Source of the DNA: Streptomyces albireticuli
Lineage (GTDB): Bacteria; Actinomycetota; Actinomycetes; Streptomycetales; Streptomycetaceae
Assembly (NCBI RefSeq): GCF_021228125.1
Contig: NZ_JAJQQS010000002.1
Location: 372,001-436,000, forward strand
Reading direction: 5' to 3'
Length of the DNA: 64,000 nt
Part shown: in pieces, positions 9,234 to 16,744 of the stretch
Position numbering within the stretch: position 1 is the stretch's first letter
How the letters are laid out: each line of letters begins with the position of its first letter
The notes under the pieces: generated by a model
The model's input: the letters and a program-made list of their open reading frames with translations, nothing else
What the model was told of the DNA's origin: nothing
Database searches by the model: none
Position numbers and translations under genes: made by a program

Positions 9234-9581
9234 GTGGACGTACTTTCCTCGGCGGAGCTTCCCGGCCGGTTCGCCTACCCGAAGGAGTTCCTTCGGGCGG
9301 TGGAATCCGGTCTGGTCGGTCTTGAGCCGTGGTGGCTCTTGGAAGGGCGGAACCTCCGGGCCCGCGCGGCCGGGATGCGCGAGCGTTTCCCCGGACGCCG
9401 GCTCGTCCCTTTCGCCCGGCGCGAGGACAACGACGACGTGGCGTGCTGGGACCTTGACAGCGGATCGGTGCGCGTCATCCATGACTTCACCGCCCCCGGG
9501 TGGGAGAACCGGCGTGAATTCGTCGACTTCTATGCCTGGTTGCGCGCGGCCCTGGAGGACTTCATGGAGTTCGAGCAGTGA
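9234..9581 (+). CDS. SMI1/KNR4 (SUKH)-like putative immunity protein
   Basis: A 115-residue protein with the SUKH-type pattern: N-terminal YPKEFLRAVESGL, W-rich segment LEPWWLLEG, then LVPFARREDNDDVACWDLD and IHDFTAPGWE before a final amphipathic helix DFYAWLRAALEDFMEFE. SUKH proteins are common immunity proteins of polymorphic-toxin loci. GTG 9234 follows gaggagtcggggg. Its stop overlaps the next gene by 4 bp (GTGA). It may be an orphan immunity gene kept from an earlier toxin tip, because the hairpin at 9184-9207 separates it from the present cassette. Confidence 0.65.
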   Translation: MDVLSSAELPGRFAYPKEFLRAVESGLVGLEPWWLLEGRNLRARAAGMRERFPGRRLVPFARREDNDDVACWDLDSGSVRVIHDFTAPGWENRREFVDFYAWLRAALEDFMEFEQ

Positions 9582-9943
9582 CAAGCGGCGCTTCGGGCTG
9601 GATCTCCGGCGACGAAGAGGAGTGCGTGCTCGTCAACGCCCGTGAGATGGCGCCCCTGTGGTCCGTCCTGGCCGACTGGACCGGCAGCGAGGACGAGGCG
9701 GAGTGGGCCGTTGCCGCGCCGGCCTTCGCCGAGATCATCAGGCGCTGGGACAAGGCCGGGTACGTGCACGTCTACTGCGGCGGCGAGTGGCCGGCCCACG
9801 AGGGCGGGGAGCGCGTCACCGGCGAGGCGCTTGAGGCGTTGCTGCGGAACCCGTCCACGTGGGAGTACCGGGAACATCCGCCGGTGGTTGGGCTTCTTGT
9901 GTCGGAGGCGGCACCCTATTTCGAGCCGTACGACACCCGGTGA
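9578..9943 (+). CDS. Hypothetical protein, possible second orphan immunity gene
   Basis: A 121-residue acidic soluble protein overlapping the SUKH-like gene by 4 bp (GTGA), so probably co-translated. Recognisable pieces are WAVAAPAFAEIIRRWDKAGYV, HVYCGGEWP and a C-terminal VGLLVSEAAPYFEPYDT. No family is recognised. Its place at the end of the Rhs island and its coupling to a SUKH-like gene suggest an accessory immunity role; function is unassigned. Confidence 0.6.
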   Translation: MTSGASGWISGDEEECVLVNAREMAPLWSVLADWTGSEDEAEWAVAAPAFAEIIRRWDKAGYVHVYCGGEWPAHEGGERVTGEALEALLRNPSTWEYREHPPVVGLLVSEAAPYFEPYDTR

Positions 9944-9948
9944 GCAGA

Positions 9949-10155
9949 TCAAGTCTGGCCCTGGGTAAGCGCGCCGGCTTTTATGTGGGATATGAGGGGG
10001 CGGAGTCTGTCCGGGGTCGTCGTGAGGATCGCTTCCGGCGCTTCGCTTTCGCGGAGGTGGATCGTTCCCCTGGGGGTCGCGGCGACGTAGACGCACGAGG
10101 ACGCCTCCTGGCTGTAGGAGGACTTCTGCCAGTGGAGTATGGGCACGTTCTTCAC
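9949..10155 (-). CDS. DUF397 small acidic regulator-associated protein
   Basis: 68 residues with the DUF397 pattern: WQKSSYSQEASSCVYVA near the N-terminus, IHLRESEAPEAIL in the middle, then a short helix. In Streptomyces such proteins are encoded next to WhiJ-type XRE regulators and are thought to antagonise or modulate them. Its ATG overlaps the stop of the upstream XRE gene by 4 bp (ATGA), so the pair is translationally coupled. Module 1 of two in this window; the other is at 43544-45412. Confidence 0.88.
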   Translation of the reverse strand: MKNVPILHWQKSSYSQEASSCVYVAATPRGTIHLRESEAPEAILTTTPDRLRPLISHIKAGALTQGQT

Positions 10156-11012
10156 CTCGCGGATTCTCGGGCGACGCGGTGGATGAGGTCGCGTGAAGCG
10201 GCCGGTGGGAGTGCCGCGTTCTCCATGCGGTCCAAGACCAGGCGGTACTTCTGGAGTTGCGCCGCGCTGTCGATCAGCGCGCCCCCGTGCTCGGTGTCGA
10301 TCTGCACGGTGTCGAGTTGGGTGACCGGGCCGTGCAGGTAGTCGACCCCCTGGCCCGATGTGGGGAAGGGGCGGCCGCCGAAGGGGATGACCGCGATGGT
10401 GATGTTGTCCCGCTCGCTCATGCTGAGCAGATGGTCGAGCTGCCCGTCCGCCGTCGCCGTGCCTCCGAAGCGCATGCGGAGCGCGGCTTCGTGGATGATC
10501 GCCGTGTACGGCGGCGGGTTGTCCCGGTAAAGGATCGCCTGCCGTTTGATCCGGTGCGAGACGCGAAACTCAAGGTCGTGCGGTAGCAGCGGCGGTACCG
10601 CCTCGTGGAAGATGGCGCGGGCGTAGTCCGCGGTTTGCAGCAGGCCGGGAATGTTGATGACCTGGGCCACGCGCAGCGAGGTGGCGTGGTGCTCCAGCTC
10701 GGCGAGATCGATCAGGCCTGCAGGCAGCGTCTCGCGGTACTCCTCCCACCAGCCTCGTCGGCGCTCGCCCGTCATGGAGGCGAGGGCGTCGATCAGGGAT
10801 TGGTTCGAGCAGTCGTAGTTGCGGGCCAAGGCGCGGACGCGTTCCGCGCTGACGCCGTAGCGCCCCGCCTCGATGTTGCTGACACGGGACTGGGTGATGC
10901 CGAGCCGCATGCCGGCCTCCGTGGCGGACAGATCCGCCCGCTCCCGGAGTCTCCGCAGCTCGGTGCCGAGGCGGCGTCTCCGAACGGTCGGGAGAGGGGT
11001 GCTCGGTGGCAT
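10152..11012 (-). CDS. XRE helix-turn-helix regulator with DUF5753-type domain (WhiJ-like)
   Basis: 286 residues. The N-terminal HTH reads LGTELRRLRERADLSATEAG then GITQSRVSNIEAGRYGVS; the C-terminal ~180 residues have the DUF5753/Scr1-type ligand or partner domain, with YRETLPAGLIDLAELEHHA, IPGLLQTADYARAIF and LRMRFGG. ATG 11012 is set by the ideal GGAGGAGC ribosome-binding site just upstream. It is divergent from an ATPase-fold gene and coupled to DUF397. A palindrome at 11087-11108 lies in the divergent promoter and is a natural operator. Family members regulate development or antibiotic production; its targets here are not evident. Confidence 0.88.
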   Translation of the reverse strand: MPPSTPLPTVRRRRLGTELRRLRERADLSATEAGMRLGITQSRVSNIEAGRYGVSAERVRALARNYDCSNQSLIDALASMTGERRRGWWEEYRETLPAGLIDLAELEHHATSLRVAQVINIPGLLQTADYARAIFHEAVPPLLPHDLEFRVSHRIKRQAILYRDNPPPYTAIIHEAALRMRFGGTATADGQLDHLLSMSERDNITIAVIPFGGRPFPTSGQGVDYLHGPVTQLDTVQIDTEHGGALIDSAAQLQKYRLVLDRMENAALPPAASRDLIHRVARESAR

Positions 11013-11086
11013 GGTGCTCCTCCGGGATTCGCACATGGGTATGCGGCTGTCGCTCGTTCCGGTCTCGTGGGCTGTAGCTCACGGAT

Positions 11087-11108
11087 TTCATGGAACGTAG
11101 TCCATGAA
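11087..11108. promoter_or_regulatory. Palindromic operator candidate in divergent XRE/ATPase promoter
   Basis: TTCATGGA (11087-11094) and TCCATGAA (11101-11108) form a perfect 8-bp inverted repeat with a 6-bp spacer, between the divergent starts at 11012 and 11174. Its position suits autoregulation by the XRE protein; binding is inferred. Confidence 0.5.
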
Positions 11109-11173
11109 CGGGGCTACGGTGTGGCGCAAGCCACTGCGCGTGGCTCAACTCCACTCTTCGCCAGGAGACTTGC

Positions 11174-11794
11174 ATGGCCACCGTATCCGCGCCGCCGCCC
11201 TGGACGTACACCCTCGAACTGCCGCGCGACCCCCGCGCGCCCGGGATCGCCCGGGCCACGCTCCGGGCCGTTCTCGGCGGGCACGGGATGAGGGAACTCG
11301 CCGACACCGCTGAACTGTTGGTCTCCGAGCTCGTCACCAACGCCTATCGGCACACGGACGGGCCCTCGTCGCTGCGGCTTCGGGGGGTTGAGGGGCTCGA
11401 AGGGCAGCGGTTGCGGGTGAGTGTGTGGGACACGAGCCCCGACGTGCCGGCGCTCTTCGAGGAGGCCGAGGCCGCCGCGGCGCGGGCGGAATCCGGGCGG
11501 GGGCTGCTGCTCGTGCGGCGGTGCGCCAGTACGTGGGGGAGTCACCGCTTCGACCTCGGGCGGTTCGGGGCCGCCGGGGGGAAGATCCTTTGGTTCGAGC
11601 TCGCTCACGAGAGGTGGCGGGAGGCCCGTACTCCCTCTGCCTCGCCCCTCGGGTGCCGCGAATGCGCCCACCTGGAGGCCGAGCGGCGCCGTCTCGCGGC
11701 CGACGGCGACGGCGAGAAGGCCGTCGACGCCGGGATCGCCGTGCGGCGGCACTTCCGGAGCGCCCACCTCCTCCCGAAGGGCGCGGTCTGGTGA
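11174..11794 (+). CDS. ATP-binding (GHKL/HATPase) anti-sigma-factor-like protein
   Basis: 206 residues with the RsbW/SpoIIAB-like ATPase fold: N-box ELVTNAYRHTDG, G1-like VWDTSPDVP and the glycine-rich lid ESGRGLLLVRRCAS. The C-terminal ~60 residues are extra and include the pair CRECAHLEAERRRL, possibly a small metal-binding helix. The ribosome-binding site ccaggagac precedes ATG 11174. Such stand-alone Streptomyces ATPases commonly sit beside XRE/DUF397 genes; whether this one is a kinase for an anti-anti-sigma factor is unknown. The next small ORF overlaps its stop. Confidence 0.85.
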   Translation: MATVSAPPPWTYTLELPRDPRAPGIARATLRAVLGGHGMRELADTAELLVSELVTNAYRHTDGPSSLRLRGVEGLEGQRLRVSVWDTSPDVPALFEEAEAAAARAESGRGLLLVRRCASTWGSHRFDLGRFGAAGGKILWFELAHERWREARTPSASPLGCRECAHLEAERRRLAADGDGEKAVDAGIAVRRHFRSAHLLPKGAVW

Positions 11795-12066
11795 CCGGGC
11801 AGCCGACCCCGGGTGGCTGCACGCACCGCGCCGGATGGGCCCCTACCGCCGCGGGCGCGTCGCGGTGCGCCCACTGCGGTACGCGCCGCTTCGCCGACTA
11901 CGCGGCCCTGCTCCTGCCCGAGGCCCCTCAGGTCGTCACCCTGAGCGCCGCCGAGCGCTGGGCGGCCGACCGGGCGGCGGCCGGGAGGGTGCTCGCCGCC
12001 CTCACCCTCACCCACCGCCGCGTGAACTACTCGCAGCCCGACTCGATCTTCCGGAAATTCGCGTAG
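11791..12066 (+). CDS. Small Cys/His hypothetical protein
   Basis: A 91-residue protein starting at GTG 11791, which overlaps the stop of the ATPase gene by 4 bp (GTGA). It carries a possible zinc knuckle, GGCTHRAGW followed 12 residues later by CAHCGTRRFADY, then an Ala-rich helix. Its 3' end overlaps the convergent RNase gene by 40 bp, which is unusual and lowers confidence. Supporting evidence is translational coupling and coding-like third-position GC. No function is assigned. Confidence 0.5.
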   Translation: MTGQPTPGGCTHRAGWAPTAAGASRCAHCGTRRFADYAALLLPEAPQVVTLSAAERWAADRAAAGRVLAALTLTHRRVNYSQPDSIFRKFA

Positions 12067-12509
12067 TGGTCGCCCGTGTACCAAACCGTGTGCGCGTTCT
12101 CGTCGCGGACGATCCGTTCGGCGTCCCGGCGCGTCCCGCGCGGCCGCGGATTGACGTCGTATTCGCGGTAATGCCCCGCCGACGGCAGGTCCCCGCTGAG
12201 GTTGCGGTAGACGTTGCTGCCGCGGATGACCCGGGTGGAGCCCGGCACCTCGTAGTCACGGGCGCGGGGAGCCGTCGGCCAGGTCAGGCCCTTCCAGATG
12301 CCGCACGCCTTCCCGACCTGCGCCGGGAATCGCTCCACCGGCCACGGCGGGTCGTAGACGTCGGCCCGGCCTGCCGCCCAGCCGTGGGTGGCCACGGCGT
12401 TCGCCGGGGGCGGTTCGGGAATTCCCGCCGCCGTCAGGATGGGAATACCGGCGATCGTCACGAACAGCGCGGCCGTGGCCACGGGAGGCGTTCTCAGAAA
12501 AGCTTTCAC
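12027..12509 (-). CDS. Secreted guanyl-specific ribonuclease (RNase Sa/barnase type)
   Basis: 160 residues: signal peptide about 1-38 (basic start, hydrophobic AALFVTIAGIPILTA) then a microbial RNase domain. The catalytic set of RNase Sa is in place: Glu116 in HYREYDVN, Arg127 in PRGTRR and His148 in YTGDHYANF. Cys70 and Cys159 could form the family disulfide. The enzyme would cleave single-stranded RNA after G outside the cell. GTG start at 12509. Streptomyces RNases of this type are often held in check by a barstar-like inhibitor; none is visible nearby. The 3' end overlaps the convergent small gene. Confidence 0.87.
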   Translation of the reverse strand: MKAFLRTPPVATAALFVTIAGIPILTAAGIPEPPPANAVATHGWAAGRADVYDPPWPVERFPAQVGKACGIWKGLTWPTAPRARDYEVPGSTRVIRGSNVYRNLSGDLPSAGHYREYDVNPRPRGTRRDAERIVRDENAHTVWYTGDHYANFRKIESGCE

Positions 12510-12563
12510 GCGTGGTCAACAGGGAGTGACGCATTCGCGATACGAGCTCTCACACGGACGGCC

Positions 12564-12851
12564 TCACCTCGTGCCCGAATGCAGCGACATCAGCGCTACC
12601 GACGCCACGATCATGATCAGGCCGAACGGGATCATCACCACTCCCAGGAACCGCAGATACCCCGCCGTCCCGGTGAACGGCACGAACACCGGCTCCAGGC
12701 GCCCGTTCGCCTGATGGATGAGTTCCAGCTTCTTGTGCACCCGCGCCACCCGGCGGGTCACCACCCCCCGCACGTTGAAGGCGATCACGACGCCGGACAC
12801 GACCGCGGCGGTGCCGAACAGAAGGAAGAAGATGTCGATCATGGAGGGCAT
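12564..12851 (-). CDS. Small membrane protein of unknown function
   Basis: 95 residues with two predicted membrane helices, one at about residues 5-25 (IFFLLFGTAAVVSGVVIAF) and one at 68-90 (GVVMIPFGLIMIVASVAL), joined by a basic loop. ATG 12851 or 12842 could be the start. It lies 54 bp upstream of the secreted RNase gene on the same strand, so co-transcription is possible. I recognise no family; an immunity or anchoring role for the RNase is speculation. Confidence 0.65.
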   Translation of the reverse strand: MPSMIDIFFLLFGTAAVVSGVVIAFNVRGVVTRRVARVHKKLELIHQANGRLEPVFVPFTGTAGYLRFLGVVMIPFGLIMIVASVALMSLHSGTR

Positions 12852-12889
12852 CAGCGGATCCTAGCCCCTGGGTTCCCTGCCCCTACGCC

Positions 12890-14065
12890 CTACTCTTCCT
12901 CCCAGCCCACCGTCCGCCAAGGGCTCTCCGGGTCCGTCGTCAGGAGCCGGTGCGGCTCCAGTACCGCCGTGTACCACTCCCCGAACTCCTCCGTGTCGAA
13001 GCGGAGTACGCGCCCCAGGGCGTACCCCGCCGAGAAGTCCTCCCAGGAGTCGTACGCCTCGCGGCAGGCCCCGCCGGCGCGGAGGATCGCGCCCTCGGCC
13101 GCCTCCGCCGGGCAGAGCCTGGCGCTCAGACCCCAGCGGGCGAAGCCGACCGCGCGCCCGTAGTCGTAGCCGACGGCACTGCGGACGTACCCGTCGGGCG
13201 CCAGGAGGCCGTCCGCGCGGAAGCGGGCCTCGTAACGGAGGACGCGGCCGATGACGTCCTGGACGGCGGCGCCCGCCTCCGGGATCTCCAGTTCGTCGAG
13301 GACGGCGGCGCAGGCGCGGCGCCAGGCGTCCGCGCCGAGGGTTGCGGCGTCGTGGGAGAGCTCGCGCCGGACCCGGAGGGCGAGTTCGGGTTCCGGAGGG
13401 CTGTTGCGGGCGGCCAGCAGGGCGTTCATCTGGATCTGCCACTCCTGGGGCGTCCCGGTTCCCCAGTTGTCCCGGAGCAGGTGGACGTCCCGCTCGTAGT
13501 CGCGGTAGACGTCCCCGATCTCGTTCCACAGCACGCCGTTGGTCACCGACAGATGCGCCCCGCAGGCCAGGGCATGGGCGAGCGGACCCGACCGCGGGCC
13601 CGTCAGCTTGGTGAGCAGGGTCGGGGGACGGTCCGTGTCCGCCGCCCGTGCCGCCTTCTTCCAGCGTCGGCGGTCCCACGGGCGGGCCCGCAGCCGCATG
13701 CCGGACGGGGAGCCCGGATTCACGTAGAGGGAGAAGCGGGCGTCCGGCCAGTGCTCGGCCAGGTCCGCCAGCGTCCGGCACGAGGCCACCGACCCCGCGT
13801 GGCGGGGCGGCCGTTCCCCGGTGGTGCGGACGGCGACGCACCAGTTCCCCAGCTCGTCCTCCGTGGTCCGCCAGGACCGGGCGCCGCCCGCGTCGACCTC
13901 GTCCTTCGCCAGGTACAGGTACAGATCGGTCTCCGCGAGGACGCGCAGATAGCCCTTCTCGTCTCCGGCGAGCGCGGCGTCCCGCAGCCGCCGCTCGACC
14001 TCGGTCGGGGGTTGCCAGGTGCGGCGGGCCGCCAGCGCGCGTGTTCTTGGGGGTGTCGACGTCAC
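12890..14065 (-). CDS. DUF1266-domain protein
   Basis: 391 residues. The C-terminal half has the DUF1266 pattern: GVLWNEIGDVYRDYER, then GYDYGRAVGFARWGLSARLC, CREAYDSWEDFSAGYALGRV and a WYTAVL end. The N-terminal ~140 residues resemble an SseB-like domain (DLYLYLAKDE, NWCVAVRTTGE, RFSLYVNPGSPSGMRL). No signal peptide or membrane segment. GTG start at 14065. DUF1266 proteins are common in Streptomyces and have been linked to toxin loci in other bacteria, but their activity is unknown. The gene stands alone between the small membrane protein and the glycan operon. Confidence 0.8.
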   Translation of the reverse strand: MTSTPPRTRALAARRTWQPPTEVERRLRDAALAGDEKGYLRVLAETDLYLYLAKDEVDAGGARSWRTTEDELGNWCVAVRTTGERPPRHAGSVASCRTLADLAEHWPDARFSLYVNPGSPSGMRLRARPWDRRRWKKAARAADTDRPPTLLTKLTGPRSGPLAHALACGAHLSVTNGVLWNEIGDVYRDYERDVHLLRDNWGTGTPQEWQIQMNALLAARNSPPEPELALRVRRELSHDAATLGADAWRRACAAVLDELEIPEAGAAVQDVIGRVLRYEARFRADGLLAPDGYVRSAVGYDYGRAVGFARWGLSARLCPAEAAEGAILRAGGACREAYDSWEDFSAGYALGRVLRFDTEEFGEWYTAVLEPHRLLTTDPESPWRTVGWEEE

Positions 14066-14260
14066 CGGGACACCCTAGGACCGCGGGTACTCCCGGCTCC
14101 GAGGAGGGCCGGGGGTACCCGCGGGAGGGAGGGCGGCGGCCGTGCGGCAGCACGGCCGTTCACCTATACGAAGCCGGTCGCGCGCCCCGTCCTTGTACGA
14201 AGCCGACCGTACGTCCGGCCCTCAAGCCGCACGCCCTTCCCTCACCCGTACGCCCTTCCC

Positions 14261-16744
14261 TCACCCACACGCCCTCCCGTTCCTGTCCGGGTCCAGCCCC
14301 AGCGGGTCGTCCTTCCCGTTGACCCTCAGGTCCTTGTAGCCGTGCGACGTCAGCCACGCGCAACGCCCCGCCGTCGTCGACGGCACCGACTTCGGGAACT
14401 TCGTCGGCACGCACACGTTCTCCGTGCCGTAGTGGCGGTCGCAGCCCGCGATCTGGGTGTCGACCGTCTTCGACGTGTGCTTCTCCTGCGGCTTCTTGGC
14501 CGCCGAAACCGGCAGCTTGGACGCGAAGTCGTGGACCATCGGCCCCGCCGCGGGGGCCATGGCCTCCGGGCCGCCGAGGTGGACCCAGGTGGCCACCGAC
14601 GGAACGCCGGCCGCGTCGACCGCGTACAGCATGTACCAGCCGGGCGGCGCCAGGTTGGGGTTGCTGGTGACGTTGAGGTCGATGGTGGTGCCGTCCGCGC
14701 CGACCGTCATCGGCAGGTCGACGAAGCGCTGGTTGGGGTCGGAGGAGTGGGTGACGGCCGCCGGGCGGATCAGCTCGGCCTTGACGATCGGCCGGTCCAC
14801 CGTGACGCGCTGCGTGCTCGCGTACTGCCACTTGTCCGTGGCGACCGAGGTGATCTGGGGCCGCGCGCCCTTGTAGAGGTACGGCGGGGTGTAGATCGAC
14901 ACGTGGTCGTCGAACGAGCCGTTGCCCGGGTTGTCACCGACCGCCATCACCCTGCCGTCCGGCAGCAGGAACGCGGACGAGTGGTACGTACGCGGGATCG
15001 GATCCGTGGCCAGGCCCGCCTGGAAGGTGTTCGCCGCCGGGTTGAACATCGACGCCTCGAACACCGGATCCGCCCGGTCGTGCAGCCCGCCGCCCGTCTC
15101 CAGCACCTTGCCGTCGGGCATCAGCACCGCCGACACGTACATCTTGCCCTGCGCGCCCGTCTGCGGCTTCTTGCCCTGCCCCTGGTCCACGGTGCCCTGG
15201 GGGATCAGCGGCCCCGGAGCGTACCGAGGAGTGGGCTTCTTGAGGTCGATGATGTCGGTGAAGCGGTTGGCCTCGGGGTTGGTGTTGACGTTGCCGCCGC
15301 CCATGGTCAGCACGCGCTGGTCCTGAGCCGGCGGCAGCAGCACGCTCGCCGACTGGTCGCGGTGGTCCTTGTCCTGGAGTCCGGGGACGTCCGTGACGGT
15401 GTTCCGGTCGTAGTCGTAGACCGACGCGCCCGTCCCCGGGGTGCCGTTGCCGAAGACATGGCTGCCGGAGTAGAAGAGCCGCCCGTCCTGCATGAGGATC
15501 ATGGACGGGTAGAGGCCCCAGTACGACCAGGTCTGGTTGACCTCGTTCATCGGCAGCCACTTCTGCCGCGCCTGGCTGAACCGCTCGGCCGTCACACTGC
15601 CCGTCGAGTCCTCGCGCAGCCCGCCGAAGGTGATCACGTCGCCGTTGCCGAGGAGCGTGGCCGAGGGGTACCAGTGACCGTCGTTGAGGTCGTTGGTCCT
15701 GATGTACGTCTCGCTCGACGGGTCGAAGATATAACTGTCCTTGAAGCCCTCGTAGCCGTGGCTGCCGTCCGCCGCCGGGTACGCCTTGTTGCCGCTCATG
15801 ATCAGCACACGGCCGTCGGAGAGCTGGACGTGGCCCGCGCAGAACATGTCGACGGGGGTCGGGATCGTCTTCATCCCGCCCGTCTTCGGGTCGTACACCG
15901 CCGAGGTGAAGGTGCCCGCCTTGAACAGCTCGGGGTCGTTGCCGGAGCCCGCGACGAGCAGCACCTTGCCGTTGTGGAGGACGACCGAGTGCATGCTGCG
16001 CACCGGGTTCTTGAAGGGCATCACCGCCCAACTGCCCTTGGCGCACGCCGCGCCCGCCGTGCAGACGTCGCCGGGCGCGGGCTGGGTGGCGTCCTCCATG
16101 GCGAAGTCGTCGGTGGTCACGTTGCCCGTGCCGTAGACGGAGACGCCCCAGGTGATCTGATCCGTGCCGGGCGGCACGACGGGCGTACGGACCTCCGCGC
16201 GGGCGTAGCCGGAGCTGACCGGCAGCGTCTTGAGGTCCGTCCAGTACTGCCAGCCGTCCTTCACGTCATGCCGGAAGACGGTGACGGAGGCGTCCGGAGT
16301 GGTGCTCTTGTACCAGAGCGACAGGTCGTACTGGTGGGACGGCGTCACATTGGGCGCGCAGGAGGTGTCCTCCAGCATCAGCGCCTTGCGGTCACCGCTG
16401 ACCCGGCGGGTCAGCGTGACGGACATGGCCCTCTTCCCGCTGTGCGCGTCGCCCGTCGTGGCGTACGTGAAGTCGTTGTCGCCCCAGCCGGACTTCTCCC
16501 AGCACGTCGGCTCCCCGTTCGACCGTAAGGCCTCGAAACCGGGGTTGACGACCAGGTTCGAACCCGCCTCGGCCGGGACCGGCGCGGACAGCAGCAGGCC
16601 GAAGGAAGCGGAGGAGGCCAGGAGCGTCGCCGCGGCGAGCCGGGCCCGCCGGGCGCGCCTCGTCCGCCGCCCGGCCGTGAGCGGTGGCGGGGGCGGTGGC
16701 GGCGAGGGTGGCTCGGCGGACGCCGGAGGGGTCAGCGGTGGCAT
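14261..16744 (-). CDS. Secreted copper-radical oxidase (galactose-oxidase/GlxA-like) with N-terminal CBM-like and C-terminal Excalibur-like domains
   Basis: 827 residues. Order: basic, Pro-rich start and signal peptide ending near SAPVPAEA (~60); a carbohydrate-binding-like beta domain (61-220, NLVVNPGFE); a kelch propeller (~240-620); an early-set domain (~620-725); and an Excalibur-like tail (768-827, ending DPDRNGRACG). Copper-radical residues are in place by comparison with galactose oxidase: Cys302 and Tyr359 (cross-linked pair), axial Tyr587, and His588 and His722. The position of galactose oxidase Trp290 is Arg377, so the stacking Trp must come from elsewhere, as in Streptomyces GlxA. 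Family enzymes oxidise a primary alcohol to an aldehyde, making H2O2. The start overlaps the upstream glycosyltransferase by 13 bp; last gene of the glycan operon. Confidence 0.88.
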   Translation of the reverse strand: MPPLTPPASAEPPSPPPPPPPLTAGRRTRRARRARLAAATLLASSASFGLLLSAPVPAEAGSNLVVNPGFEALRSNGEPTCWEKSGWGDNDFTYATTGDAHSGKRAMSVTLTRRVSGDRKALMLEDTSCAPNVTPSHQYDLSLWYKSTTPDASVTVFRHDVKDGWQYWTDLKTLPVSSGYARAEVRTPVVPPGTDQITWGVSVYGTGNVTTDDFAMEDATQPAPGDVCTAGAACAKGSWAVMPFKNPVRSMHSVVLHNGKVLLVAGSGNDPELFKAGTFTSAVYDPKTGGMKTIPTPVDMFCAGHVQLSDGRVLIMSGNKAYPAADGSHGYEGFKDSYIFDPSSETYIRTNDLNDGHWYPSATLLGNGDVITFGGLREDSTGSVTAERFSQARQKWLPMNEVNQTWSYWGLYPSMILMQDGRLFYSGSHVFGNGTPGTGASVYDYDRNTVTDVPGLQDKDHRDQSASVLLPPAQDQRVLTMGGGNVNTNPEANRFTDIIDLKKPTPRYAPGPLIPQGTVDQGQGKKPQTGAQGKMYVSAVLMPDGKVLETGGGLHDRADPVFEASMFNPAANTFQAGLATDPIPRTYHSSAFLLPDGRVMAVGDNPGNGSFDDHVSIYTPPYLYKGARPQITSVATDKWQYASTQRVTVDRPIVKAELIRPAAVTHSSDPNQRFVDLPMTVGADGTTIDLNVTSNPNLAPPGWYMLYAVDAAGVPSVATWVHLGGPEAMAPAAGPMVHDFASKLPVSAAKKPQEKHTSKTVDTQIAGCDRHYGTENVCVPTKFPKSVPSTTAGRCAWLTSHGYKDLRVNGKDDPLGLDPDRNGRACG

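Noticed and set aside
12950..16528. A ~1190-codon open frame running across the DUF1266 and oxidase genes on the + strand
   Set aside because: It spans two real minus-strand genes and their gap, has Arg/Val/Ala bias and no domain; a shadow of codon bias.
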